In this document: positions 8,372-17,176 of the stretch, piece by piece
Numbering within the stretch: position 1 is the stretch's first letter
Layout of the letters: each line of letters starts with the position of its first letter
Source of the DNA: Verrucomicrobiales bacterium
GTDB taxonomy: Bacteria; Verrucomicrobiota; Verrucomicrobiia; Verrucomicrobiales; Verrucomicrobiaceae
DNA length: 33,076 nucleotides
Direction of reading: 5' to 3'
Assembly (NCBI GenBank): GCA_020439875.1
Contig: JAGRPD010000105.1
Location: 1 to 33,076, forward strand
Translations under genes and position numbers: made by a program
Notes under the pieces: generated by a model
The model's database searches: none
What the model was told of the DNA's origin: nothing
The model's input: only the letters and a program-made list of their open reading frames with translations

Positions 8372-8407
8372 CGGCGGGGCTGGGCCGTATTCCGGTCTGC
8401 CCCGCCG
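8372..8407 (+). terminator. Strong hairpin between pstS and pstC (attenuator or partial terminator)
   Basis: The arms CGGCGGGGC (8372-8380) and GCCCCGCCG (8399-8407) pair perfectly over 9 bp. The 18-nt loop contains a possible inner CCG/CGG stem. CTTTTGCTT follows, a weak T run. Such a structure would stop or slow part of the transcripts after pstS, or protect the pstS mRNA 3' end, so that pstS exceeds pstCAB. The short T run argues for partial rather than full termination. Confidence -1.
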
Positions 8408-8458
8408 CTTTTGCTTCCCATCAAATCACCCCGAAGGTTCCCTCTCCCAACCCTCTCA

Positions 8459-10774
8459 ATGCCTCCCCATCCAGCAGCCGACTCCACTTCATCGCGGCCC
8501 GTTCCGAAGCGATTTCTCGCCTCTTCTGGCACGCTTCGCCTGGATCGTTTCATGTCTTGGCTGATCCGGGTCGGCGGAGTGGGCATCATCGTGGCGGTGT
8601 TCGGCATTTTCTTCTTCGTCCTGATGGAGATCCTGCCGTTGTTTGGAACGGCATCGGTGGAAGCGGATGGGGAAAGGAATTCCGGTTGGACCGGAGCGGG
8701 CGTGCTGGGGGTGGATGAGTGGGCCGAGCGGCCGTTCTTTTTTGATGGCCGTTCCATGCATTTTATGGATTGGGCCTCGGGCAAGGAATCGACTGAGGCA
8801 ATCGCTCTGCCGGAAGGCGCGGTGGTGAGTTGCTGGAGCTTTGAAGCCGGACGGCAGTGGATCACGGTGGGTACTGCCGATGGTCGGGTGGGGAGTGTGC
8901 AGGTGAAGTATCAGCCGACGTTTAGCGGTGAAAAACGCACCATCACGAGCACGGTCTCAGTGGGTGAATTTACGCCAATGGGCCTGCCCGGGGTGAAGGT
9001 GGAAAAGGTGGCCGATGGTCACGCGGAATCGGCCCAACTGCTGGCCATTTTGCAGCACGACCCCGCAGGCAAACCCCATGTTTTTGTACGCTGCATTCGC
9101 GTCAAGCGAGGTTTGATGGGCGGAGGAAAACCCGCCGTGAGTGGGGAATTTGATCTCGCGCAGCAGGTCGGTGGCGAGGTGTCTCACCTGCTGGCAGGCG
9201 CTTCGGCTGACAGTTTGCTGGTGGTGAAGAAAGATGGGTCGGTGGACTATTTTTTCTTCGAAAACGGTGCGTCCATGGAGTTGCGCCAGACTTTTCAGCC
9301 CTTTGCAGGCAAGGCTGATGCGATGATCGCCAGCGCGGGATTTGTGTTTGGTGGAGGCTCAGTGGTGGTGAGTTCCATCGATGGAGAGCAGCAGGTTTGG
9401 AGCCTTTACAACCAAACCGTGGAAAAGCAGGGCAAGACCTTCCAACAACGGCTCTTTGGCAAAACCAAAGATCTGCCAAAGATGGATGAGGCAGGGGAAT
9501 TGTTTGCGGCGAGCCGTCGCAACAAGGTGGTGATGGCGGCTGCGGGAGACTTTGTCACCCTGCGGCACACGACGTCGGAGTCGGTGCGGTGGCAGGGGCA
9601 TGTGCCATTTGACGTGGCCAACATGGTGATGGACGGTAAGTCGGAGCATTTGTTTTTCCTGGATGGCCAAGGAGGGCTGCACCGCTACAGCTACGAAGAC
9701 CCGCACCCAGAGGCGGGATGGAAGGCGTTTTTTGGCAAGATCTGGTACGAAGGGGCTTCGGAGCCGAGCTACACTTGGCAGTCCACCGGAGGGACGGATG
9801 ACTTTGAACCCAAGCTCTCCCTGGTGCCGCTCATCATCGGCTCCCTGAAAGGCACGCTGTATGCGTTGGTCTTTGCGGTGCCGATTGCTCTGCTGGCGGC
9901 GATTTACAGCGCCAACTTTCTGCCGGGGAAAATTCGCAACGTGGTGAAACCGACCATGGAGATCATGGCCTCTCTGCCGTCCGTGGTTTTGGGATTCTTG
10001 GCGGGGCTGTGGTTAGCCCCATTGATCGAACAAAAAGTGCCATCTGTGCTGCTGGCTATTTTGGTGCTGCCCCTCGGCACGCTGCTGCTGGGCTGGGCCT
10101 ACACCAAGCTGCCCGTGACGCTGCGTTGCCGTGTGCCGCATGGATTGGAATTCCTGCTGCTCGTGGTGCCGCTGGCGATCTTGGTGTCAGCGGCTTGGGC
10201 GATGGGGCCGGTCATTGAGTCCTGGTTTTTTGTGGTGAAAGATCCTGGCACGGGCAAGGCGATCGCAGATTTTCGCATGTGGTGGCCGGAGGCGACGGGT
10301 ACGCCGTATGATCAGCGCAACTCTCTGGTCGTAGGCTTCATGATGGGTTTTGCTGTGATTCCCATCGTCTTCACCATCACGGATGATGCGTTGAGCAATG
10401 TGCCACCGCAGCTGCGAGCCGCGTCTCTGGCGCTGGGGGCCACCCGCTGGCAGATGGTGCGCACGGTGGTGCTGCCCGTGGCGAGTGCAGGCATTTTTTC
10501 CGCGTTGATGATCGGGTTTGGTCGGGCCGTGGGGGAGACCATGATCGTGGTGATGGCCACGGGAAATACGCCGGTGATGGATTGGAACATCTTCTCCGGC
10601 ATGCGAACGCTCTCGGCCAACATCGCAGTGGAGTTGCCCGAAGCGCCGGTGCATTCCACGCACTACCGGGCCTTGTTTTTGGGGGCGATGGTGCTGTTCG
10701 CGCTGACTTTTGTGTTGAATACCGTAGCGGAGATCCTCCGGTTCCGTCTGCGTGAACGCTTCAAACTGGTGTAA
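8459..10774 (+). CDS. pstC: Phosphate ABC transporter permease PstC, with large periplasmic insertion
   Basis: Inner-membrane permease of the Pst importer. The frame is open from 8411; the ATG at 8459 gives 771 aa, more than twice the 319 aa of E. coli PstC. After a membrane helix (VGIIVAVFGIFFFVLMEIL) comes a soluble region of nearly 400 residues. It is rich in short beta-strand patterns such as GRVGSVQVKYQ and DGSVDYFFFENG, and could be propeller-like. The permease core then follows from SLVPLIIGSLKGTLYALVFA, with the EAA coupling loop RAASLALGATRWQMVRTVVLP. Long PstC forms are known in other bacteria such as Pseudomonas, so the family call is firm. The role of the insertion is not known. 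pstA begins 2 nt after the stop. Confidence -1.
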   Translation: MPPHPAADSTSSRPVPKRFLASSGTLRLDRFMSWLIRVGGVGIIVAVFGIFFFVLMEILPLFGTASVEADGERNSGWTGAGVLGVDEWAERPFFFDGRSMHFMDWASGKESTEAIALPEGAVVSCWSFEAGRQWITVGTADGRVGSVQVKYQPTFSGEKRTITSTVSVGEFTPMGLPGVKVEKVADGHAESAQLLAILQHDPAGKPHVFVRCIRVKRGLMGGGKPAVSGEFDLAQQVGGEVSHLLAGASADSLLVVKKDGSVDYFFFENGASMELRQTFQPFAGKADAMIASAGFVFGGGSVVVSSIDGEQQVWSLYNQTVEKQGKTFQQRLFGKTKDLPKMDEAGELFAASRRNKVVMAAAGDFVTLRHTTSESVRWQGHVPFDVANMVMDGKSEHLFFLDGQGGLHRYSYEDPHPEAGWKAFFGKIWYEGASEPSYTWQSTGGTDDFEPKLSLVPLIIGSLKGTLYALVFAVPIALLAAIYSANFLPGKIRNVVKPTMEIMASLPSVVLGFLAGLWLAPLIEQKVPSVLLAILVLPLGTLLLGWAYTKLPVTLRCRVPHGLEFLLLVVPLAILVSAAWAMGPVIESWFFVVKDPGTGKAIADFRMWWPEATGTPYDQRNSLVVGFMMGFAVIPIVFTITDDALSNVPPQLRAASLALGATRWQMVRTVVLPVASAGIFSALMIGFGRAVGETMIVVMATGNTPVMDWNIFSGMRTLSANIAVELPEAPVHSTHYRALFLGAMVLFALTFVLNTVAEILRFRLRERFKLV

Positions 10775-10776
10775 CC

Positions 10777-12483
10777 ATGGCAACGGATCACAGCATGCAA
10801 AGCAAGGAGAAAGCCATGGCGGCCGGGCGGCGACCCGACTCTCAGCACGGCGAGCCCAAGGTTTGGCTCAGCGCGTTGGGTTTGACCGTGGGTTTGCTCA
10901 TGGTGGTGGGGTTGCTGGGATTGATTTTGATCAAAGGCCTGCAAGTGTTTTGGCCTGCGCCAGTGGTGCAGATGCAGGTGAAAAAAGCCGATGGCTCTGT
11001 CGAGACCCTGGCGGGTGAGATCCGGGTGATTCAGCACCGTCGCGATGCGGCGAAGGAAGGCCAGCAGATCGAAGAAATCCTGCTCTTCATGGGCAACAAG
11101 GATGTCTTTGGCAATGCCTTCCGCTACATCGACACGGCGCTCATCGAATCCCGCGAGCTGCCGAAAAACATCGTGGTGGCGGAGCGCATGGAGTATGGCG
11201 ACGGCATCTTTTTCCCCGTCGCGTTGAAGCGGGCTGATGGTGCGGAAGTGACAGCGGCGGACGCCGCCTTTTATCCGGCGCTGCAGGAGGAGGTGGATCG
11301 GGTGGCGGCCCTGAGGCGGGACATTGAGCACATCGAGAAAAAAGAGATCGGCCGCATCAACAAGGAGTTGCTGCAAATCAATCTGAAGCGCAAGGCTCTC
11401 GGTGCGGACGCACTCGGAGCGGAGGCACTCGGAGCGGAGGGAGACGCGGCAGCTCTCGCCGGGCTGGATGAGGAGCAGACTCGGATCCAGGCGGAATACG
11501 AAAAGCTGGCGGCTCAGGCGCGGCAGCTGCGGGATCAGCTGGGAGTGAGCACGCTGACCTACCGTCTGGCGGATGGCCAGCAGCGGGACATGAGCGTGGG
11601 CAATTTGGTGACGTTCGAGCGGCCCAACAACCTGGGTTTTGGTGGGAAACTGCTGGCGATGGTCAAGCACGGCTGGGCCTTCCTGAGTGGCACGCCGCGC
11701 GAGGCGAATACGGAGGGCGGCATCTTCCCGGCGATTTTCGGCACCTTTGTGATGACGGTGTTGATGAGCATCCTGGTGACCCCTTTCGGCGTCATCGCTG
11801 CCATCTATCTGCGCGAGTACGCCAAGCAGGGCTTTCTGGTGCAGGCCGTGCGGATCAGCATCAACAACTTGGCGGGCGTGCCGTCCATTGTGTTCGGGGT
11901 GTTTGGCCTCGGCTTTTTTGTTTACACCGTGGGTGGCACCATTGACCGATTTTTCTTCAGCGAGTATTTGCCGAATCCGACCTTTGGAACGGGCGGCATC
12001 CTGTGGGCTTCCTTCACGCTGGCACTGATGACGCTGCCGGTGGTCATTGTGGCCACGGAGGAGGCGCTGGTCGCGGTGCCCCGCGGCGTGCGGGAGGCGG
12101 CTCTTGCTTGCGGAGCCTCGAAGTGGCAGACCATCCAGCGCATCGTACTTCCGGGGGCCTTGCCGGGCATCTTGACGGGGGTGATTTTATCCATGGCGCG
12201 GGGAGCGGGCGAGGTGGCTCCGCTGATGATCGTGGGTGTGGTGAAGCTGGCCCCCTCGCTGCCGTTTGATTTTGAAGCGCCCTTCATTCACGCTGAACGC
12301 AAGTTCATGCACTTGGGATTCCACATTTACGACTTGGGCTTTCAGTCGCCGGACTCAGAGGCGGCCAAGCCCATGGTGTTTGCCACCACGCTGCTGCTGA
12401 TCGCGCTGGTCGTGATCATGAATGTGGCAGCCATCCAAATCCGAAATCATCTGCGCCGAAAGTATGCCGCCAGCACCTTCTGA
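10777..12483 (+). CDS. pstA: Phosphate ABC transporter permease PstA, enlarged
   Basis: Second Pst permease, 568 aa against 296 aa in E. coli. An N-terminal membrane helix ([17 protein letters not shown]) is followed by a periplasmic region of about 260 residues. That region contains a helical, probably coiled-coil stretch ([20 protein letters not shown]). The core starts near [20 protein letters not shown] and carries the EAA loop [21 protein letters not shown] and [14 protein letters not shown]. Within the extra region the pentapeptide [15 protein letters not shown] is repeated in tandem (about 11399-11445). It starts 2 nt after pstC and its end overlaps pstB1 by about 20 nt, so the genes are co-transcribed. 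Both permeases being enlarged suggests that the two extra domains meet in the periplasm. Confidence -1.
   Translation: MATDHSMQSKEKAMAAGRRPDSQHGEPKVWLSALGLTVGLLMVVGLLGLILIKGLQVFWPAPVVQMQVKKADGSVETLAGEIRVIQHRRDAAKEGQQIEEILLFMGNKDVFGNAFRYIDTALIESRELPKNIVVAERMEYGDGIFFPVALKRADGAEVTAADAAFYPALQEEVDRVAALRRDIEHIEKKEIGRINKELLQINLKRKALGADALGAEALGAEGDAAALAGLDEEQTRIQAEYEKLAAQARQLRDQLGVSTLTYRLADGQQRDMSVGNLVTFERPNNLGFGGKLLAMVKHGWAFLSGTPREANTEGGIFPAIFGTFVMTVLMSILVTPFGVIAAIYLREYAKQGFLVQAVRISINNLAGVPSIVFGVFGLGFFVYTVGGTIDRFFFSEYLPNPTFGTGGILWASFTLALMTLPVVIVATEEALVAVPRGVREAALACGASKWQTIQRIVLPGALPGILTGVILSMARGAGEVAPLMIVGVVKLAPSLPFDFEAPFIHAERKFMHLGFHIYDLGFQSPDSEAAKPMVFATTLLLIALVVIMNVAAIQIRNHLRRKYAASTF
11399..11443 (+). 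repeat. Three-unit 15-bp tandem repeat inside pstA
   Basis: A 15-bp unit close to CTCGGAGCGGAGGCA occurs three times in a row and encodes the pentapeptides [10 protein letters not shown] and LGAEG. The unit is a multiple of three, so copy-number changes keep the frame and would only lengthen or shorten a helical linker in the periplasmic part of PstA. The first copy is diverged; the second and third are nearly identical. Confidence -1.
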
Positions 12484-13294
12484 TATCCAGACGACGCCGA
12501 ACGCAGGGCCGGCGGAGACGGGCCTGGAGCATCCGCTGAATCCGCGGATGGTCGAAGTCAGCGGTTTCTCGTTTTTCTACGGGGCCAAGCAGGCGTTGTT
12601 TGACATTTCCATGGACATTCCCGAGCGGGAAATCACGGCGTTGATCGGCCCCAGTGGCTGTGGGAAAAGCACGCTGCTGCGGAATATGAACCGCCTCAAC
12701 GACCTGATCGATGGCGTGCGTCACGAAGGAGATATCCGCATTGATGGCACCAGCTTGTATGATCCCACCGTGGAAGTGATCTCCCTGCGCAAGCGGGTGG
12801 GCATGGTGTTTCAGAAGTACAATCCCTTCCCCAAAAGCATCTACGAGAACGTCATTTTCAGCCTGCGCGTGGCGGGTCGGAATCGCAAGAGTGAGCTGGA
12901 TGAAGTGGTGGAAAAAAGCCTGCGTCAGTCTGCCTTGTGGGATGAGGTGAAGGATCGTCTGCATGACAGCGCCTATGGCCTCTCCGGGGGTCAGCAGCAG
13001 CGTCTCTGCATCGCGCGCGCCATTGCCAATCAACCGCAGATCCTGCTGATGGATGAGCCCTGCGCGGCGTTGGATCCGATCGCGACGCTGAAGATCGAGG
13101 AACTGATGCTGACGCTCAAAGAGGAGTTCACCGTGGTCATCGTGACGCACAACATGCAGCAGGCGCGGCGCTGTTCTGACCGAACGGCGTTCATGTACAT
13201 GGGCCGGTTGGTGGAGTTTGCAGAGACCACTCAGTTGTTTTCCACCCCCGCTGAGGCGGAGACGGAGGCCTACATCACGGGCCAGTTCAGTTGA
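12464..13294 (+). CDS. pstB: Phosphate ABC transporter ATPase PstB, copy 1
   Basis: Cytoplasmic ATPase that powers phosphate import. The ATG at 12464 gives 276 aa; an upstream ATG in the same frame (12422) lies deeper inside pstA. Motifs are Walker [10 protein letters not shown], the Q-loop segment [19 protein letters not shown], the signature [16 protein letters not shown], Walker [14 protein letters not shown] and the H-loop [12 protein letters not shown]. These are specific for PstB. It overlaps the end of pstA. The stop is 23 nt before the ATG of the second pstB, with which it shares the same motif order and most residues. Confidence -1.
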   Translation: MPPAPSDIQTTPNAGPAETGLEHPLNPRMVEVSGFSFFYGAKQALFDISMDIPEREITALIGPSGCGKSTLLRNMNRLNDLIDGVRHEGDIRIDGTSLYDPTVEVISLRKRVGMVFQKYNPFPKSIYENVIFSLRVAGRNRKSELDEVVEKSLRQSALWDEVKDRLHDSAYGLSGGQQQRLCIARAIANQPQILLMDEPCAALDPIATLKIEELMLTLKEEFTVVIVTHNMQQARRCSDRTAFMYMGRLVEFAETTQLFSTPAEAETEAYITGQFS

Positions 13295-13317
13295 GATCCG
13301 CCACCTTTTCTTTTGCC

Positions 13318-14127
13318 ATGAGTTCAGCCACCGCAGATCCCGCCCCCACCGTGAGCGCTCGTTCGGTCGTGGAGACGCAGATTCGGTTTGATCGCGTCGA
13401 TTTCTGCTACGGCACCAAGAAGGTGCTGCACGAGGTCACGCTGGACATTCCGAAACAAAAGGTGACCGCCTTCATCGGGCCCAGCGGTTGCGGCAAATCG
13501 ACCGTGCTGCGTTGCGTGAATCGAATGAATGATCTGGTGCCTGGCGCGCGCATCACCTCGGGCCTTCTGACGGTGGATGGCATCGATATCAATCTCCCCA
13601 CCCAAGACATCACGGAGCTGCGTCGGCGGGTGGGCATGGTGTTTCAAAAGTCCAACCCCTTCGCGGACTCTATCTATCAAAACGTGAGTTACGGCCTGCG
13701 CGTGGCGGGAGTGAAATCACGAGCGGTGTTGGATGAGGCGGTGGAACGCAGCCTGCGTGGTGCGGCTCTCTGGGATGAGGTGAAGGATCGCCTGCATACC
13801 AGCGCGTTTGGCCTCTCCGGCGGGCAGCAGCAGCGCCTGTGCATCGCGCGCACCTTGGCCATCCGGCCTGAGATCATCTTGATGGATGAACCTTGCAGTG
13901 CGCTGGATCCCATCGCTACGGCGAAGGTGGAGGAACTCATCGTTCAGCTGAGTCAGGAGTTCACCATCGTCATTGTGACGCACAACATGGAGCAGGCGCG
14001 ACGGGTGGCGGATCGGACGGCATTCTTTTACCTGGGAAAACTCATCGAGTATGATGACACGATGAAGATCTTCTCCAACCCAGGAAAACTAGAGACGGAG
14101 CGTTACGTCTCAGGCGGAATGAGCTGA
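13318..14127 (+). CDS. pstB: Phosphate ABC transporter ATPase PstB, copy 2
   Basis: Second PstB, 269 aa from the ATG at 13318; a TTG at 13291 would add nine residues. Motifs are Walker [29 protein letters not shown], signature [16 protein letters not shown], Walker [14 protein letters not shown] and [12 protein letters not shown]. All catalytic residues are intact, so neither copy looks dead. The two copies are clearly paralogous, from a tandem duplication or a long-standing pair. They could form a heterodimer below PstC-PstA or be used alternatively. It is the last gene of the locus and ends 2 nt before the stop of the convergent rapA. Confidence -1.
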   Translation: MSSATADPAPTVSARSVVETQIRFDRVDFCYGTKKVLHEVTLDIPKQKVTAFIGPSGCGKSTVLRCVNRMNDLVPGARITSGLLTVDGIDINLPTQDITELRRRVGMVFQKSNPFADSIYQNVSYGLRVAGVKSRAVLDEAVERSLRGAALWDEVKDRLHTSAFGLSGGQQQRLCIARTLAIRPEIILMDEPCSALDPIATAKVEELIVQLSQEFTIVIVTHNMEQARRVADRTAFFYLGKLIEYDDTMKIFSNPGKLETERYVSGGMS

Positions 14128-14129
14128 GG

Positions 14130-16904
14130 TCAGGCCTTCGGGGCGCGGCACCAGACCAGGCGGATGGCATCCAGCCGCAGATGGGCACTTTGGAAAACTT
14201 CCCGCAATCGGTCGCGCTGAATTTCGAGCGCCGTGATTTCCTCGGGGCTGACGTGATCGTTGATCTTTTCTAGATCCCGCAGGCGCTCGATTTCCTCATT
14301 GAGCTGAGTCTCCATGGTCGCGGTGGCTTCGGCGATGAGAGTTTCGCGGCGACGATCGGCGAGACGGGTGTTGCGCTCGATCATGCGGGGCAGCAAGACT
14401 TGTTTGACCTGGGTTTGATCGATGAGGGCATCGATCTTGCCGCGCTTGAGCGGCGCGCCGTCGAGTTCGACTTTGTCGGTGAGATCGTTCTTGTTGTGAT
14501 TGACCAGCACCCGCACGGGCGTGAGGGGGAGGAAGCGGTCAGCGTGTAGCGCGGCGGGGGCCACGCACTCGAGGACATGCACGCACTCCACCAGCAGCGC
14601 ATCCACCGGGGCGTCTTGCCAGACGGCGTAGCTGGCGTTGCCGGATTCACCGCCGAGCAGCACGTCCATGGCACCGCGCACCAGTGGGTGATCGGGCGTC
14701 AAAAAGGCCAATTGCTCACGGCTCAGGGCACGGCTGCGATCGAAGGTGCTGGCCAGTCCTTCCTCCGGCAGAGAGGGGAAGGCATCCGAGATCAGGTGGC
14801 CGCGATGCAGGTAGTAATCGCGCTCGGAGAGTTCCTCAATGTGCAGGCCCAGATGGTCGAGCAATTCGATGAAAAAGGCTTCAAAATCGCGATCCTCATC
14901 GGCCTTGCGGATCGAGTCGATGAGCGTTTCGACTTCGGGGCTGGGTTTGGAAGACAGCTCGAGCAGCCGATCTTGCCCGCGGGCGAGTTTGGCCTCCACC
15001 TGATCGCGTTCCTTGCGGGCGCGGGTGATGAGGGTTTTGAGCTTGGCTGCGGTCGGCGGTTTTTCGGCTTCGAGGAGGAGGCGGGCATCCTCCGCCAGAG
15101 CACGCTGGATCTCGCTGGCTCCGTGCAGGGTGGATTCGAAAGCGTTGAGGCCCTCGTGATACCAGCGAGCGAGAGATTCCTCGCTGCTGCCTTTGAGCGT
15201 GGGGATGTGAATGTGAATGGTGGAGGTCTGACCGATGCGGTCGAGACGACCAATGCGCTGCTCCAGCAATTCCGCATCTCCGGGCAGATCCAGCAGGACG
15301 AGGTGATGGGCAAATTGAAAATTGCGGCCCTCACTGCCGATCTCGGAGCAGACGAGGATGCGAACGCCGTCCTCATCGGCAAATGAGGCCGCGTGGCGAT
15401 CCCTCTGCATCAAGGTCAGGCCTTCGTGAAACAGCGCGGCGTGAACGTTGATCTTCTCCTGGAGGCTGCTGACGATTTCTTCTGCACGCTCGGCGGAGTG
15501 ACAAATGGCGAGGATTTTTTCTCCAGGTTCCGCTCGCAAAAACTCGGCCAGCCAGGTGGTCAAGGCCTCAACCAGCAAGGCCTCGGCAGGCTCGTCGGAT
15601 TTCTTCGGCTGAGGCAGAGAAACGAGATGGGCTTGGCGTTGGGGGAAACCGGTGAGCACGCGCCGTGTGTTGCGGAACATGACGCGGCCGGTGCCGAATT
15701 CATCGATGAGATCGGAGATCAATGCGTCCCGGGCCGCATCGCCCCCTTTGCTCAAAGCCTTGAGATGGCGCTGCACGCGATCCGAACGCTGGGCGAAGGT
15801 TTTTTTGTCGGCAGCACTGAGTTTGCCGGTTTCCAGCAGGCGATCGATGGCGGCGGCGACATCCTCGTAGTGTCGGTTTTCTTCGAGAAACTGATTCAGA
15901 TCGGCGTAGCGATCTGGATCCAGCAGGCGGAGCCGGGCAAAGTGTCCCTCCGGTCCGAGCTGCTGAGGCGTGGCGGAGAGAAGCAGCAGGCCATCCGTTT
16001 GCGCAGCGAGGGTCTCGACGATCTCGTAAGCGATGCTGGGCTCGTCGGCGGTCCATTCCAGGTGATGTGCTTCATCGACGATCAATAGGTTCCAGCCAGC
16101 GTCGGCAAGTTGATCGATGCGCTGAGGATGGGCCTCGAGAAAAGACAGGCTGGTGAGGACGAGCTGACTGTCGAGAAAGGGATTGGAGCCGGGCTGCTGA
16201 TCCTCGATCGCCTTGCAACGTTCTTCATCAAACAGGCTGAAGAGCAGGTGAAAACGGCGCAGCAACTCGACAAACCACTGATGCAGCAGCGCGTCGGGAA
16301 CCAGGATCAAAACGCGATCCGCCCGACCGGTGAGATGCAGGCGGTGCAGGATGAGGCAGGCCTCGATGGTCTTGCCCAGACCGACTTCATCCGCCAGGAG
16401 CACGCGGGGACGCAGCCGAGAAGTGACCTGGCTGGCAATGTTGATCTGGTGCGGGATGAGGTCCATGCGCGCGCCGACGAAGCCCCGAGCGGTGGAGCGG
16501 CGAACGCGGCTGCGATGCTCCAAGGCGCGCAGTCGCAGGTCGAAGGCGCGGGAGTCATCAGTCTGTTTGGCGAAGAGCCGATCCTGCGGTTTGCTGAAGC
16601 TGATGGAATCCGACAGCAGAGCCTCTGGGATGGTGGCACCGCCGGTGGCGTGGTAGGTGAGCAAGCCGTTCTCCTCGGTGGCCGAGCGCACGGTGTGGGT
16701 GCCGCCTTGTTGATCCTTGAAGGTATCGCCAGGACCAAAACGCACGCGGCGGACGGGAGCGGCTTGCAGGGCGTACTGCCGGTGCTCCCCAGCGGCGGGA
16801 AAAAAGATCTCGATGCGTCCATGAGCCGCCTTGAGGACCACGCCCAGCCCCAGTTCAGGTTCTGTGTCGCTGACCCAACGCTGCCCAGGTGCCGGTGTAT
16901 CCAT
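14130..16904 (-). CDS. rapA: RNA polymerase-associated SWI2/SNF2 ATPase RapA (HepA)
   Basis: RapA binds RNA polymerase and uses ATP to recycle it from stalled post-termination complexes. The product is 924 aa; E. coli RapA is 968 aa. The N-terminal double-Tudor-like region begins GQRWVSDTEPELGLG, close to E. coli RapA, and contains FSKPQDRLFA. Helicase motifs follow: LLADEVGLGKTIEA (Walker A, 169-182), LIVDEAHHLEW (DEAH at 277-280) and LLSATPQQLGPEGHF. The C-terminal helicase lobe has GSEGRNFQFAHHLVLLDLP and QRIGRLDRIGQ. Full-length similarity, including the RapA-only N-terminus, separates it from generic SNF2 helicases. RapA is best known from gammaproteobacteria, so transfer is possible. 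It shows no functional link to the Pst genes it meets tail to tail. Confidence -1.
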   Translation of the reverse strand: MDTPAPGQRWVSDTEPELGLGVVLKAAHGRIEIFFPAAGEHRQYALQAAPVRRVRFGPGDTFKDQQGGTHTVRSATEENGLLTYHATGGATIPEALLSDSISFSKPQDRLFAKQTDDSRAFDLRLRALEHRSRVRRSTARGFVGARMDLIPHQINIASQVTSRLRPRVLLADEVGLGKTIEACLILHRLHLTGRADRVLILVPDALLHQWFVELLRRFHLLFSLFDEERCKAIEDQQPGSNPFLDSQLVLTSLSFLEAHPQRIDQLADAGWNLLIVDEAHHLEWTADEPSIAYEIVETLAAQTDGLLLLSATPQQLGPEGHFARLRLLDPDRYADLNQFLEENRHYEDVAAAIDRLLETGKLSAADKKTFAQRSDRVQRHLKALSKGGDAARDALISDLIDEFGTGRVMFRNTRRVLTGFPQRQAHLVSLPQPKKSDEPAEALLVEALTTWLAEFLRAEPGEKILAICHSAERAEEIVSSLQEKINVHAALFHEGLTLMQRDRHAASFADEDGVRILVCSEIGSEGRNFQFAHHLVLLDLPGDAELLEQRIGRLDRIGQTSTIHIHIPTLKGSSEESLARWYHEGLNAFESTLHGASEIQRALAEDARLLLEAEKPPTAAKLKTLITRARKERDQVEAKLARGQDRLLELSSKPSPEVETLIDSIRKADEDRDFEAFFIELLDHLGLHIEELSERDYYLHRGHLISDAFPSLPEEGLASTFDRSRALSREQLAFLTPDHPLVRGAMDVLLGGESGNASYAVWQDAPVDALLVECVHVLECVAPAALHADRFLPLTPVRVLVNHNKNDLTDKVELDGAPLKRGKIDALIDQTQVKQVLLPRMIERNTRLADRRRETLIAEATATMETQLNEEIERLRDLEKINDHVSPEEITALEIQRDRLREVFQSAHLRLDAIRLVWCRAPKA

Positions 16905-17126
16905 GCGGTAATCGAATCGTGACGAGGAGTTGATGAAAAAATTCGGGCGAGGAGGGTAGGGGCCGTTGAAGGGAGCGCAACGCCTTTTTGTCCCCGAATC
17001 TTGGGATTTTCAGGGGTTTGCAACGGTCTGGGGCAGCGCTGGAGCATCGTCCCGCAGATGATGTGGGATTTTCCGCCATCGATTCGGTGAGGACATGGGG
17101 AAAATGCGACGAGGCAAGTCCAATCA

Positions 17127-17171
17127 TCGTCCCACTCCTCGTCCACGATCGTCTGGGATTGAGTGGGACGA
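17127..17171 (-). terminator. Hairpin downstream of the glycoside hydrolase gene
   Basis: The arms TCGTCCCACT (17127-17136) and AGTGGGACGA (17162-17171) form a perfect 10-bp inverted repeat around a 25-nt loop. It starts 6 bp after the minus-strand glycoside hydrolase stop, where a transcription terminator would be expected. There is no T run after it on either strand, so an mRNA-end-stabilising hairpin or a protein-binding site is also possible. Apart from this, the 272-bp space between rapA and the hydrolase gene holds nothing I recognise. Confidence -1.
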
Positions 17172-17176
17172 AGCTC

